Shown here: in pieces, positions 25,146-34,250 of the stretch
How positions within the stretch are numbered: the stretch's first letter is position 1
Layout: every line of letters begins with the position of its first letter
NCBI GenBank assembly: GCA_947361615.1
Contig: CANAJP010000007.1
Span: 1 to 45,084 of the forward strand
Source: an uncultured Candidatus Melainabacteria bacterium
GTDB lineage: Bacteria > Cyanobacteriota > Vampirovibrionia > Gastranaerophilales > Gastranaerophilaceae
Length of the DNA: 45,084 nt
Direction: 5' to 3'
Notes under the pieces: model-generated
Told to the model about the DNA's origin: nothing
Seen by the model: the letters and a program-made list of their open reading frames with translations, nothing else
Databases searched by the model: none
Translations under genes and position numbers: made by a program

Positions 25146-25146
25146 T

Positions 25147-26076
25147 TTAACCTAACTGTGCGTTTGCACCGGAGGCGACTTCAATAATTTCCTGTGTAAT
25201 CGCAGCCTGACGTGATTTATTGTATTCAATTGAGAGTGTGCGAAGCATTTTCTCTGCGTTTGTAGTCGCGGCTGACATTGCTGTCATACGTGATGCCAGT
25301 TCACTTGCCTGCGCTTCTAAAAGTGCCTGATAAACAATGTTTGTCAAATACATCGGAACAATTTCCTGCAAAATTCGGTGGCGGTCAGGTTCAAATTCCA
25401 TCAGGGATTCGATTACGCCGTCGAATTTGTTGTTTGTGTTCACATTTTGCATTGGTAAAATCGTCCAGTTTTCAACAAAATATGTCATCATATTTTTGAA
25501 ACGCGTAGTGATAATTTCAATTTTATCAATCTCGCCGTTAACGAAAAGCGTTGACATATCTTCGATTACGATGTAGGAATTCGTTGCATTAGGGTTGTCT
25601 ATTGCGTTAAGATACGTTTTTTCTATATCAACGCCGAGTTCTTTTGCTTTCTTCTTTAAGCCTGAAATCCCTTTTTGACCGATAACAAAAAGCCTTACGC
25701 CGATACCTTGTTTCTGGTAATCGCGAATAGTTGAAAGCGTTCTTTTTACAAGGTTTGCATTGTAAGCGCCTGCAAGTCCTTTATTTGAGGTTATTACAAG
25801 CAAACCGACATTTTTAACCTCGCGGTGTTCAAGAAGTTTTGGATAATTGTCGATTGCGTGGTCAACTTTTAGTGTAAAAGTGCTGTAGTAACCGCTTACG
25901 CTTGAGAGCATTTTTTCAAACATATTATTCAGCTCTAACGTGAACGGACGTGAAGCTTTTACTGTGTTTTCAGCCTTTTTAACTTTCGCCGCCGCAACCA
26001 TTTTCATCGCACGTGTAATCTTTTTCGTGCTTTGAACGCTCAGTATTCTGTTTTTTATGTCTTTAAGATTTGGCAT
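25147..26076 (-). CDS. atpG: ATP synthase F1 gamma subunit
   Basis: Gamma is the central rotor shaft of F1. The 309-residue protein has the conserved N-terminal helix (LKDIKNRILSVQSTKKITRAMKMVAAAKV) and C-terminal helix (ASELASRMTAMSAATTNAEKML). It does not carry the longer redox-loop insertion with two cysteines found in chloroplast-type gamma. It is the last gene of the cluster a-c-b'-b-delta-alpha-gamma, 10 bases after atpA. No beta or epsilon gene follows; the next gene is a convergent pilin. Confidence 0.96.
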   Translation of the reverse strand: MPNLKDIKNRILSVQSTKKITRAMKMVAAAKVKKAENTVKASRPFTLELNNMFEKMLSSVSGYYSTFTLKVDHAIDNYPKLLEHREVKNVGLLVITSNKGLAGAYNANLVKRTLSTIRDYQKQGIGVRLFVIGQKGISGLKKKAKELGVDIEKTYLNAIDNPNATNSYIVIEDMSTLFVNGEIDKIEIITTRFKNMMTYFVENWTILPMQNVNTNNKFDGVIESLMEFEPDRHRILQEIVPMYLTNIVYQALLEAQASELASRMTAMSAATTNAEKMLRTLSIEYNKSRQAAITQEIIEVASGANAQLG

Positions 26077-26085
26077 AGTTTAATC

Positions 26086-27597
26086 CTACATAGATTTTTT
26101 GAATGTTTCAAGGTTGCTTTTTAACGCTTTTTTGTCGTCGTCTGAAAGCGCTGCACCTTCGTTTAGGTTATTTACGAGTTCTTTCATATTTCCGTTGAAG
26201 AATTTGAACCATTCATTTTTGAAGTTTTGAATATTTTTGTTTTCAACGTCGTCAAGAAGGCCTTCGTTAGCTGCAAATAGAATACTAACCTGTTCTGCAA
26301 CGCTAAGCGGGTTGTACTGCGGTTGTTTTAGGACTTCAGTAAGCTTTTGGCCTCTAAGAAGTTGGTTTTTGGTCGCCTGATCGAGGTCAGAGGCAAATTG
26401 TGCGAAAGATTCAAGTTCTCTGAACTGCGCAAGATCAAGTCTTAATTTACCTGCAACCTGTTTGATACCTTTTGTTTGCGCTGCACCGCCGACACGGGAA
26501 ACTGAAATACCTGCGTTGATTGCCGGACGAACGCCACTGTTAAAGAGGTTACTTTCTAAGAAGATTTGGCCGTCTGTGATTGAAATAACGTTTGTTGGAA
26601 TGTATGCAGATACGTCGCCTGCCTGTGTTTCGATGATAGGAAGCGCTGTAATACTTCCGCCGCCGAGGCTGTCGTTTAGTTTTACCGCACGTTCCAAAAG
26701 TCTTGAGTGAAGGTAGAAAACATCACCCGGGTAAGCTTCACGTCCAGGTGGTCTTTTAAGAAGCAAACTCATTGCACGGTAAGCCTGAGCGTGTTTTGAT
26801 AAATCATCATAGATTATCAAAACGTCTTTGCCCTGTTCCATAAATTCTTCACCAATTGTAACACCTGCAAACGGTGCAATGTATTGAAGCGGAGCCGGTT
26901 CGTTTGCGGCTGCCGATACGATAATTGAATACTCCATTGCGCCTTTTTCTTCTAAAGTTTTAGCAAGCTGCGCAACGGTTGATGTTTTTTGACCGATTGC
27001 AACGTAAATACAAATTACGTTTTTGCCTTTTTGGTTAATGATTGTATCGATTGCAATCGCGGTTTTACCTGTTTGGCGGTCGCCGATGATAAGTTCACGT
27101 TGTCCACGTCCGATTGGAGTAAGCGCGTCGATTGCGGTCAAACCTGTTTGAAGCGGCTGGTGAACTGATTTTCTTGCAACAATCCCGGGGGCAACGCGTT
27201 CGATTGGACGGACTTTTGAGTATTCATAGTCACCTTTGCCGTCGATGGCTTTACCTGTCGGGTTGATAATTCTTCCGATTAAAGCATCGCCGACAGGAAC
27301 TGATGCGATTTCGCCGGTTGTTTTAACGGTCATTCCCTCTTTGATGTGGGTATATTCGCCTAAAATTACGACGCCGACGTTATCTTCTTCAAGGTTCATT
27401 GTAATCCCAAGTGTTCCTTTGCCGTCTTCAAAACGTACAAGTTCACTGGACATAACGTTACGAAGTCCGTAAATACGCGCGATACCGTCGCCGACTTCGA
27501 TAACCGAACCCGTGTTTGCAACTTCTGTTCTGAGTTCGTAATTTTCTATTTTGCTCCGGATTATAGAGCTGATTTCATCAGGTTTAATCGTTGTCAT
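26086..27597 (-). CDS. atpA: ATP synthase F1 alpha subunit
   Basis: This is the regulatory nucleotide-binding subunit of the F1 hexamer. The 503-residue length is typical. It has the P-loop [10 protein letters not shown], the [10 protein letters not shown] lead-in, and the alpha signature [17 protein letters not shown]. It sits 6 bases after atpH. Its partner atpD (beta) is absent here, as in cyanobacteria, where beta and epsilon form a separate operon. Confidence 0.98.
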   Translation of the reverse strand: MTTIKPDEISSIIRSKIENYELRTEVANTGSVIEVGDGIARIYGLRNVMSSELVRFEDGKGTLGITMNLEEDNVGVVILGEYTHIKEGMTVKTTGEIASVPVGDALIGRIINPTGKAIDGKGDYEYSKVRPIERVAPGIVARKSVHQPLQTGLTAIDALTPIGRGQRELIIGDRQTGKTAIAIDTIINQKGKNVICIYVAIGQKTSTVAQLAKTLEEKGAMEYSIIVSAAANEPAPLQYIAPFAGVTIGEEFMEQGKDVLIIYDDLSKHAQAYRAMSLLLKRPPGREAYPGDVFYLHSRLLERAVKLNDSLGGGSITALPIIETQAGDVSAYIPTNVISITDGQIFLESNLFNSGVRPAINAGISVSRVGGAAQTKGIKQVAGKLRLDLAQFRELESFAQFASDLDQATKNQLLRGQKLTEVLKQPQYNPLSVAEQVSILFAANEGLLDDVENKNIQNFKNEWFKFFNGNMKELVNNLNEGAALSDDDKKALKSNLETFKKSM

Positions 27598-27603
27598 AAT
27601 CTT

Positions 27604-28125
27604 TTACCTTATATTTTTTCCTATACTTTCTACTTTATTTTTCAGGCTGGTGTCGATAATATCGTCGCCGATTTTGAACACAAGACCTGAGATGATTTCA
27701 GGGTTGATTTTCCATTCTGGAACAACCGTTTTGTTAAGCTTTTCGCCTAATTTATTTGTAATTCTTGTTTTGAAATCGTCGTTGAGTTCTATTGCAGAGG
27801 TGATTTCGACGCGTTTAATATTATTTGCCTCATTTACCTTTTCTAAGTAACTATCGCGAATTTCTTCAAACTCGCCGAGACGATTTTTTTCTGTAAGGAT
27901 TTTCAAAAATTGTAAAACTTTGTCGTCAATTTTGCCTTTGAAGATTTCATCAAGAATGCTGTATTTGACGTTTAAATCTATTGCAGGATTGGAGATTATA
28001 TGCATAAAATCCGCAGAGGTTTTTATAACTTCAAGGATTGTGTTAAGGTCGCCGGCAAAATCTTTGCCGGTTTCAAATAGGGCTTCTGTGTAATTTTGTG
28101 CTGAGTATGTGATTATTTTGTCCAT
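27604..28125 (-). CDS. atpH: ATP synthase delta subunit
   Basis: Delta is the 173-residue OSCP-type stator subunit linking the F1 head to the b/b' stalk. The N-terminal helical bundle (YSAQNYTEALFETGKD) and the C-terminal GLVFKIGDDIIDTSLKNKVESI motif are typical. Its start overlaps the end of atpF by 13 bases, indicating coupled translation. Confidence 0.93.
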   Translation of the reverse strand: MDKIITYSAQNYTEALFETGKDFAGDLNTILEVIKTSADFMHIISNPAIDLNVKYSILDEIFKGKIDDKVLQFLKILTEKNRLGEFEEIRDSYLEKVNEANNIKRVEITSAIELNDDFKTRITNKLGEKLNKTVVPEWKINPEIISGLVFKIGDDIIDTSLKNKVESIGKNIR

Positions 28126-28619
28126 GTTATCCTATCCAGAGTTTCGATTGCTTCGTTAATTTGTTTGTTGTGAAGTTCGGGATTTTGCGCAAACATTTCT
28201 TGAAGTTTTGTTGTCGCAAGGTTTATAGCGCTATCAGCGGTGGAGTGTGAAAGTTTGGTGTTAACTTTACGGGTTTCGTTGTTGATAATTTTATCCACAT
28301 TCGCTTCGATTTTTTCAATGCTTTTGTTTGCCATATCCTGAATTTCGTGGAACACATTTTGTGCCATAAGCTTTGATTTATCAAGCTTTTCTTTGATTTC
28401 GTTGTCTAAGTTCTCAACGGATTTTTCAGCATCTTGAAGATGTTTGGTCGCAAGTTCTTTTTCACGTTTTGATTTTTCGATGAATTCGGCAATTTCGAGC
28501 TTCATCCCTTCAACTTTTGAAGTAATGTCGAGTTTTTGCCATAACATAACAAAAATTACGAGCATTATAATAAAATTAAAAGTGTTACTTTGAACGATTA
28601 AATTCCAAAAATCAGCCAT
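28113..28619 (-). CDS. atpF: ATP synthase b subunit
   Basis: The 168-residue stator subunit has one N-terminal membrane helix (TFNFIIMLVIFVMLWQKL) and a long charged coiled coil. It overlaps the b' gene by 8 bases and the delta gene by 13. Two different b-type genes in tandem mean a b/b' heterodimer stalk, as in photosynthetic bacteria, cyanobacteria and plastids. Confidence 0.9.
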   Translation of the reverse strand: MADFWNLIVQSNTFNFIIMLVIFVMLWQKLDITSKVEGMKLEIAEFIEKSKREKELATKHLQDAEKSVENLDNEIKEKLDKSKLMAQNVFHEIQDMANKSIEKIEANVDKIINNETRKVNTKLSHSTADSAINLATTKLQEMFAQNPELHNKQINEAIETLDRITWTK

Positions 28620-29040
28620 TTAGTCCTCCTTGTAACACTTTATTCACAATAGTTTGCGCCAGATTTTCAACGTGAGAGTTTAGAACCTCTTTTGCTTCGT
28701 TTTCTGAACGTGAAAGTTCTGCTTTCAACTCTTCAACTTTTTGGTTAGATTTCACTTTTGCCAAATCCACCTTTGTTTTGTAGTCGGAATTCGCTTCATT
28801 AGTTTTGTCAACCATAATTTGGCGTGACTGTTTCGCCGTTTCTGTAAGACGGTTTTCTTTGTCTTTTAGCAATTTTTCAGCCTTATGACGTGATTGTCTT
28901 GAATGTTCATAGTTGTCGTGGACAATCCCTTCTCGCTCGTCGATGATTTTGGTCAACGGCTCGTAAAATATTGCGTTCATTATGTACATGAACACTAAAA
29001 AACTTATGATTGATACTAAAAATGTTGCGTTGAATTCCAT
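28612..29040 (-). CDS. ATP synthase b' subunit
   Basis: This is the 142-residue second b-type subunit: MEFNATFLVSIISFLVFMYI membrane helix, then YEPLTKIIDEREGIVHDNYE, typical of b', and a coiled coil. I chose ATG 29040 with AAAGGT five bases upstream. A longer start at 29058 would hide this site. It lies after the c-subunit gene, separated by ~107 bases that contain a short repeat. Confidence 0.88.
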   Translation of the reverse strand: MEFNATFLVSIISFLVFMYIMNAIFYEPLTKIIDEREGIVHDNYEHSRQSRHKAEKLLKDKENRLTETAKQSRQIMVDKTNEANSDYKTKVDLAKVKSNQKVEELKAELSRSENEAKEVLNSHVENLAQTIVNKVLQGGLNG

Positions 29041-29061
29041 GGTTACCTTTCGAGTCATTAG

Positions 29062-29097
29062 TATATAGTCGTTAGTCTATAGTCGATAGTCGTTAGT
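29062..29097. repeat. Short repeat between atpE and the b' gene
   Basis: The motif ATAGTCG(T/A)TAGT recurs three times with small changes (TATAGTCGTTAGTC, TATAGTCGATAGTCG, TTAGT). It interrupts an otherwise tightly packed operon. Confidence 0.55.
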
Positions 29098-29147
29098 TCT
29101 TTAAGATTATGAACTTTCGACTTATTACTTTCGACTTAATTACTAAA

Positions 29148-29384
29148 TTATTTTCCCAACAATTGCATAGCAACAACGAATGCGTAAAGTGCGCAGGCTT
29201 CTGATAATGCTGCACCAAGCAAGAAGAAACCAAATGCTTTACCGGCAACTTCAGGTTGTCTTGACACTGCATCCATCAAACCTTTTGTTGCAAAACCGAT
29301 ACCTAAACCTGCACCGATTGCACCAAAACCGATTGCTAAACCTGCACCTAAGTGCGCCATGTTTAATGCTAAATTTGTTTCCAT
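29148..29384 (-). CDS. atpE: ATP synthase c subunit
   Basis: This is the 78-residue proteolipid of the membrane rotor ring: two membrane helices around the polar loop SRQPE. The ion-binding carboxylate is Glu62 in LSEACALYAF. The residues that mark sodium rings are missing: the Gln of helix 1 is Ile (GLGIG) and the Ser/Thr after Glu is Ala-Cys. The ring is therefore probably proton-coupled. A ribosome site (GGAG) precedes the ATG. Confidence 0.96.
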   Translation of the reverse strand: METNLALNMAHLGAGLAIGFGAIGAGLGIGFATKGLMDAVSRQPEVAGKAFGFFLLGAALSEACALYAFVVAMQLLGK

Positions 29385-29405
29385 AATAATTTCTCCTTTT
29401 TATTA

Positions 29406-30104
29406 TTAGTGTTGTTCTGATGTCGCTGATGAAATATATGCTATTGTAAGCATCATAAATACTGTTGCCTGAATGAATGCAACTAGAATTTCAAAGAACA
29501 TAATCGGAAGCGGTGCGAAATATGCGCAGGCTCCAAGCATTAATGTTACAAGAATTTCTCCGGCAAATACGTTTGCGAAAAGACGGATTGCAAGGCTTAA
29601 AGGTCTTGTTACCATCTCTAAGATTTCGACAAGCATCATTACAATTCCGACAAACGAAACTTCGTGGAGTAGGAATTTGCCTTTTTTCGCGATAATTCCG
29701 GCGCCGACATAGTAGATAAGAACTATAATTGCAAGCGCTCCTGTAAGGTTAATGTCGTTTGTAGGTGACGCGAGTTCGCCGTGTTGAAGGTGGATAATTC
29801 TGAGCGGAAGTTGTCCCATTAAGTTTGCAAATAATATAAACAAAAATAATGAAGCAACGAGTGGAACGTGTTTTCTTGCACCCTGTGGCATCATAGTATC
29901 CATTGTTCCCCAGAAAAATTTCAGAATGTTTTCGCAAACAGCCTGAAACTTGTTTGGCACAAGGCTTAAACGTCTTGTCGCGATGAATGCAATAATAATC
30001 AATACCAGCATTGCGAACCACATTGTGAAAATTGTGTCCAAATTAAAGGTGAAACTATTGTCTGCCAACGTTTTTGTCCAAGTCCAGTGACCTATTTCGC
30101 TCAT
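29406..30104 (-). CDS. atpB: ATP synthase a subunit
   Basis: The 232-residue membrane subunit forms the ion half-channels. The essential Arg lies in LSLAIRLFANVFAGE, and GQLPLRI and the C-terminal IQATVFMMLTIAYI helix are typical. It is the first gene of the cluster; no atpI-like gene precedes it. GAGGGAG lies before ATG 30104. Its promoter is divergent from birA. Confidence 0.96.
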   Translation of the reverse strand: MSEIGHWTWTKTLADNSFTFNLDTIFTMWFAMLVLIIIAFIATRRLSLVPNKFQAVCENILKFFWGTMDTMMPQGARKHVPLVASLFLFILFANLMGQLPLRIIHLQHGELASPTNDINLTGALAIIVLIYYVGAGIIAKKGKFLLHEVSFVGIVMMLVEILEMVTRPLSLAIRLFANVFAGEILVTLMLGACAYFAPLPIMFFEILVAFIQATVFMMLTIAYISSATSEQH

Positions 30105-30127
30105 ATTTTCTCCCTCTTGTCAGTTTT

Positions 30128-30156
30128 ATTTTAAATCCGTAAAAAAAAAAACGCAA
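30128..30156 (-). promoter_or_regulatory. Promoter of the ATP synthase operon
   Basis: On the minus strand: TTGCGT, a 17-bp spacer that includes a T run, then TAAAAT, ending 24 bases before ATG 30104. Confidence 0.55.
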
Positions 30157-30189
30157 ATATTTTTTGTTTGTTATACAATAAATAATGTT

Positions 30190-30915
30190 ATGGACGAACT
30201 GAGAGAGATTTACTTAGAAAACATTGACTCTACAAACCTTTGGGCTAAAAACAATCTTGATACCCTTGAGGATAAAACGGTTGTCTTTGCGGGAGCGCAA
30301 ACTCAGGGACGGGGCAGGTTACAGCGTAATTGGGTTGACCTTGGAAGGGGAAATTTATTCATGTCTCTGGTGTTAAAACCAGCCCAAAACTTTGATGAAC
30401 ACTACTCAAATCTTACCCAGTATATGTCAGTTTCTCTTTGCAAAGTCCTTGAAAATTATGGCTTGAACCCTGAAATTAAATGGCCGAATGATGTTTTGAT
30501 AAATGGCAAAAAAATAGCCGGAATTTTATCAGAAGCGTCTGTTCGCGGAACACTTTTTAAAGGATTGGTTCTTGGTATAGGCGTCAATCTTAACGCTAAA
30601 GAAGAGGATTTTGCGCAGATTGATAAAAAAGTTACGGCGCTTAATCTTGAATTAGGTCGTGAAATTAAGTTAGATGAATTCAAAACAGCTCTTGTAAATG
30701 AGTTTTTTAAAAACTACGAAACTTTTCTCTCTCAAGGCTTTGAATTAATAAAAAAAGATTACTTGAACCGCGCAAATTTTCTCGATAAAGAGGTTTGTGT
30801 GTCTTTGATTAATGAAACAAAAAAAGGCGTTGCAAAAGGTGTTACCGACAACGGTGAACTCATTCTTTGCAATGGCGAACTAGAATTTATATTGAACATA
30901 GGAGATATATTATGA
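30190..30915 (+). CDS. birA: Biotin--[acetyl-CoA-carboxylase] ligase
   Basis: BirA attaches biotin to the target Lys of biotin-dependent enzymes through biotinyl-AMP. The 241-residue protein has the catalytic GRGRLQRNW loop, KWPNDVLINGKKIAGIL and GLVLGIGVNLN, with a small C-terminal domain. It lacks the N-terminal DNA-binding helix-turn-helix of E. coli BirA, so it should not repress transcription. A -10-like TACAAT lies 11 bases before the ATG, with no ribosome site. Its stop overlaps the oadG start (ATGA). The biotin-carrying OadA is encoded two genes on, its obvious client. Confidence 0.95.
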   Translation: MDELREIYLENIDSTNLWAKNNLDTLEDKTVVFAGAQTQGRGRLQRNWVDLGRGNLFMSLVLKPAQNFDEHYSNLTQYMSVSLCKVLENYGLNPEIKWPNDVLINGKKIAGILSEASVRGTLFKGLVLGIGVNLNAKEEDFAQIDKKVTALNLELGREIKLDEFKTALVNEFFKNYETFLSQGFELIKKDYLNRANFLDKEVCVSLINETKKGVAKGVTDNGELILCNGELEFILNIGDIL

Positions 30916-31148
30916 ATGAAAATTTACTATTAGGTCTTCAAATGATGGGAATAGGTATGGGATTCGTCCTTTGCTTCCTTTGTTTGCTAATCTTCTCCAT
31001 GATGATTATGTCAAAGGTTGTAGGATATTTGAACAAAATCTTCCCTGAAGCAGTTGAAGAAGTTAAAAAAGTCGCTAAAAAAATTGCAACTGACGATGAT
31101 TCTGTTATCGCGGCGGTTATTGCGGCAGTTATTGCTAAGAAAGCTTAA
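30912..31148 (+). CDS. oadG: Oxaloacetate decarboxylase gamma chain-like subunit
   Basis: The 78-residue protein has one N-terminal membrane helix (MMGIGMGFVLCFLCLLIFSMMIM) and a short charged tail ending in AAVIAAVIAKKA, the pattern of OadG subunits that hold the alpha and beta chains together. The ATG at 30912 has AGGAGA seven bases upstream and overlaps the birA stop by 4 bases. oadA follows after 32 bases. Confidence 0.85.
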   Translation: MNENLLLGLQMMGIGMGFVLCFLCLLIFSMMIMSKVVGYLNKIFPEAVEEVKKVAKKIATDDDSVIAAVIAAVIAKKA

Positions 31149-31180
31149 TTATATAGTTATAAGAAAAAGAGGAAAAATGT

Positions 31181-32989
31181 ATGTCAAAAAAATTAATTAA
31201 AGTTATGGACACATCTTTCAGAGATGGTTTTCAATCAGTCTATGGCGCGAAAGTTCTTGTAGATGATTTTATTCCTGCTTTGCAAGCCGCAGTTGATGCC
31301 GGCCTTACACACTTTGAAACAGCAGGTGGCGCTAGATTCCAAGCTCCAATTTTCTTCTGCAACGAAAATGCATTTGAAACTATGGACAAAATCAGAGCAG
31401 CAGTTGGGCCTGATGTTAAATTGCAATCACTTGCACGCGGTGTTAACGTTGTTGGTTTGAACTCTCAATCACGTGACGTTATCGACTTACACGCAAAAAT
31501 GTTCGCTAAACACGGCGTTAACGTTATCAGAAACTTTGACGCGTTGAACGATGTTAACAATTTGATTGACTCTGCTCATTCAATTAAAAAACACGGACTT
31601 CAACACGAAGTTACAATCACAATGATGGAACTTCCTTATGGCTGCGAAGGCGCACATGACGTTGCTTTCTACGAAAGAGTTTTGAGAAACATCCTTGATT
31701 CAGGCCTTCCGTTCGATAGCCTTGCATTCAAAGATGCTTCAGGAACTTCTAACCCTAGAAAAGTTTACGAAACAGTTAAAATGGCTCGCGAAATTTTAGG
31801 CCAAGACGCTCACATCCGTTTCCACTCTCACGAAACAGCAGGTACAGGTTTAGCAGCTTACCTTGCAGCTCTTGAAGGTGGCGCTGACGGTATCGACCTT
31901 TCTATGAAACCTGTTTCAGGCGGTACTGCTCAACCTGATATCATTTCTATGTGGCACGCTTTGAAAGGTACTGATTACGATTTAGGCCTTGATATTAAGA
32001 AAATCATGGAAACTGAAGAAATCTTCAAAGAATGTATGAAAGATTATCCAATCGACCCTATTTCATTGGCTGTTAACCCGATTCTTATTCAAGCTCCATT
32101 ACCTGGCGGCGCTACAGCTACAACAGTTAACCAGTTGAAAGATATGGGTATGCTTGATAAGTTCCCTAAACTTATCGCGAATATGAAAGAATGTGTTGAA
32201 AGAGGCGGTTTTGCAACTTCTGTAACTCCTGTTTCACAATTCTACGCTCAACAATCATTCTTGAACGCTATTTCTGAAACACCTTGGGAAAAAGCTAACC
32301 CTGGTTATGCAAAAATGCTTCTCGGATATTTTGGAAAAACTCCTTGCGAACCTGATCCGGAACTCGTTAAATGGGCTGAAGAAAAAACAGGCTTGAAACC
32401 AACTACAGAAAAAGTTGTTGACTTGAACGACAAAGATCCAGAAAAAGGACTTAAAGCCGCAGAAGAAAGATTGAAAGCTGCAGGTCTTCCTGTAACTGAC
32501 GAAAACCTCTTCATCGCAGCAGCTTGCAAAGACGGTAACGTTGATAAAGGTATTGACTTCTTACTTGGTAAAGGTAAAGTTTCTGTTAATAAAAAATCAG
32601 CAGCGGCAGCGGTTGCACCTGTTGAAACATCAGCAGATGGCGGTTATACAGTTTCAGTTAACGGCAAAAAATACGCTGTTAAAGTTGAGGGTGATAAAGC
32701 AGTTGTTAACGGTAAATCTTATGATATTAACGTTAAAGCCGGTATGGAAGCAGCTCCTGCAGCTGGCTCAGGCGAAGGCACTCCGATTAAAACAGGTCTT
32801 CCTGGTAACGTATTAAGACTTCTCGTTTCAGAAGGCGATAGCGTTGCTGAGGGCGATGTTGTTGCAGTTATTGAAGCTATGAAAATGGAAACTGAAATCA
32901 AATCAACAGTTGCAGGAACAGTTAAATCAATCGAAGTTGAAGCCGGTGATAAAGTTCAAGCCGGTCAAGTATTGGTAACTGTAGGCTAG
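31181..32989 (+). CDS. oadA: Oxaloacetate decarboxylase alpha chain (biotin carboxyltransferase)
   Basis: The alpha chain moves the carboxyl group of oxaloacetate onto biotin, yielding pyruvate. The 602-residue protein has a TIM-barrel carboxyltransferase domain starting MDTSFRDGFQS, with FHSHETAGTG and SMKPVSGGTAQPD. A conserved carboxylase domain follows (~300-465). After an Ala-rich linker comes a biotinyl domain with EAMKMETE (biotin site Lys568). Pyruvate carboxylase subunit B is similar. The adjacent OadG and OadB make the membrane-pump reading far more likely. Confidence 0.95.
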   Translation: MSKKLIKVMDTSFRDGFQSVYGAKVLVDDFIPALQAAVDAGLTHFETAGGARFQAPIFFCNENAFETMDKIRAAVGPDVKLQSLARGVNVVGLNSQSRDVIDLHAKMFAKHGVNVIRNFDALNDVNNLIDSAHSIKKHGLQHEVTITMMELPYGCEGAHDVAFYERVLRNILDSGLPFDSLAFKDASGTSNPRKVYETVKMAREILGQDAHIRFHSHETAGTGLAAYLAALEGGADGIDLSMKPVSGGTAQPDIISMWHALKGTDYDLGLDIKKIMETEEIFKECMKDYPIDPISLAVNPILIQAPLPGGATATTVNQLKDMGMLDKFPKLIANMKECVERGGFATSVTPVSQFYAQQSFLNAISETPWEKANPGYAKMLLGYFGKTPCEPDPELVKWAEEKTGLKPTTEKVVDLNDKDPEKGLKAAEERLKAAGLPVTDENLFIAAACKDGNVDKGIDFLLGKGKVSVNKKSAAAAVAPVETSADGGYTVSVNGKKYAVKVEGDKAVVNGKSYDINVKAGMEAAPAAGSGEGTPIKTGLPGNVLRLLVSEGDSVAEGDVVAVIEAMKMETEIKSTVAGTVKSIEVEAGDKVQAGQVLVTVG

Positions 32990-33000
32990 GAGGTTGAATA

Positions 33001-34206
33001 ATGAATTTAGTTGAAAGTTTAGAAAAACTTTGGAACTCAACAGGGATTGCGAATTTCGTACTCCCTGCTGATCCAAACATTACATCAGGATTTGAACAAT
33101 TCCTGCACCAATTCGGTTCACCGATTATGCTTTTATTGTGCTTATTCCTTTTGTGGTTAGGTATTAAAAAACAATACGAACCGTTGTTGCTTGTTCCGAT
33201 TGCATTCGGCGGTTTCTTATCAAATATTCCTGTTGCTGATATCGCAGGCCCTCACGGGTTCTTGGGAATCATCTACGAAGCAGGTATCCATCAAGGCTTA
33301 TTCCCGTTGATTATTTTCATGGGCGTAGGTGCGATGACAGACTTCGGCCCGTTAATCGCGAACCCTAAAACAGCGTTACTAGGCGGCGCGGCTCAATTTG
33401 GTATTTTCGGCGCATTGCTTTTAGCGCTTTGCGTATTCGGATTTACTCTTCCACAATCAGGTGCTATCGGTATCATCGGTGGTGCTGACGGCCCTACTTC
33501 AATCTACGTAACAACAAAATTGGCTCCGGAACTTCTCGGTGCTATCGCGGTTGCGGCTTATTCATATATGGCGTTGGTTCCTGTAATTCAACCGCCTATT
33601 ATGAGAGCGCTTACAACAAAAGAAGAAAGACAAATCCAAATGGAACAATTGAGAGTGGTTACGAAACGTGAAAAAATCGTTTTCCCTCTTGTCGTTTTAT
33701 CACTTTGCGTAATCTTACTTCCTGATGCTTGCCCATTAATCGGTGCATTGACATTCGGTAACTTATGTAAAGAATGCGGCGTTGTAGAAAGACTTTCTGA
33801 TACAATGCAAAACGCTTTAATCAACATTGTTACAATCTTCTTGGGCTTGTCAGTTGGTTCAAAATTATCAGCAGAACAATTCTTAACAACTCAAACATTG
33901 TTCATTCTTGTCCTGGGTATCGTAGCGTTTTCACTTGCAACAGCCGGTGGTGTACTGTTCGCTAAATTAATGAACTTCTGCATTAAATTGAGCAACAAAC
34001 TAACCGGTAAATCAACACCGTTAATCAACCCGTTAATTGGATCAGCAGGTGTATCAGCGGTTCCGATGGCAGCACGTGTATCAAACAAAGTAGGTTTAGA
34101 GGAAAACCCTCAAAACTTCTTGTTAATGCATGCGATGGGGCCAAACGTAGCCGGTGTAATCGGTTCCGGCGTAGCGGCAGGTATCTTGCTTGCTCTCTGC
34201 GCATAG
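33001..34206 (+). CDS. oadB: Oxaloacetate decarboxylase beta chain (sodium pump)
   Basis: The beta chain decarboxylates carboxybiotin and exports sodium ions. The 401-residue protein has about nine membrane helices and the family motifs [49 protein letters not shown] and [23 protein letters not shown] precedes the ATG, 11 bases after oadA. With birA, oadG and oadA it forms a complete set for sodium-gradient formation from oxaloacetate in anaerobic fermentation. Confidence 0.96.
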   Translation: MNLVESLEKLWNSTGIANFVLPADPNITSGFEQFLHQFGSPIMLLLCLFLLWLGIKKQYEPLLLVPIAFGGFLSNIPVADIAGPHGFLGIIYEAGIHQGLFPLIIFMGVGAMTDFGPLIANPKTALLGGAAQFGIFGALLLALCVFGFTLPQSGAIGIIGGADGPTSIYVTTKLAPELLGAIAVAAYSYMALVPVIQPPIMRALTTKEERQIQMEQLRVVTKREKIVFPLVVLSLCVILLPDACPLIGALTFGNLCKECGVVERLSDTMQNALINIVTIFLGLSVGSKLSAEQFLTTQTLFILVLGIVAFSLATAGGVLFAKLMNFCIKLSNKLTGKSTPLINPLIGSAGVSAVPMAARVSNKVGLEENPQNFLLMHAMGPNVAGVIGSGVAAGILLALCA

Positions 34207-34224
34207 AGATTAAAGATGAGTTTA

Positions 34225-34250
34225 AAAGCTCCCTCTCGGGAGCTTTTTAT
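34225..34250. terminator. Terminator after oadB (bidirectional)
   Basis: AAAGCTCCC and GGGAGCTTT with a TCTC loop and TTTTTATTTTT after it. It overlaps the end of the convergent lipase gene. Confidence 0.9.

Noticed and set aside
30105-30189. An atpI gene ahead of atpB
   Set aside because: The 85-bp gap holds only divergent promoter signals and a homopolymer run; no open frame fits.
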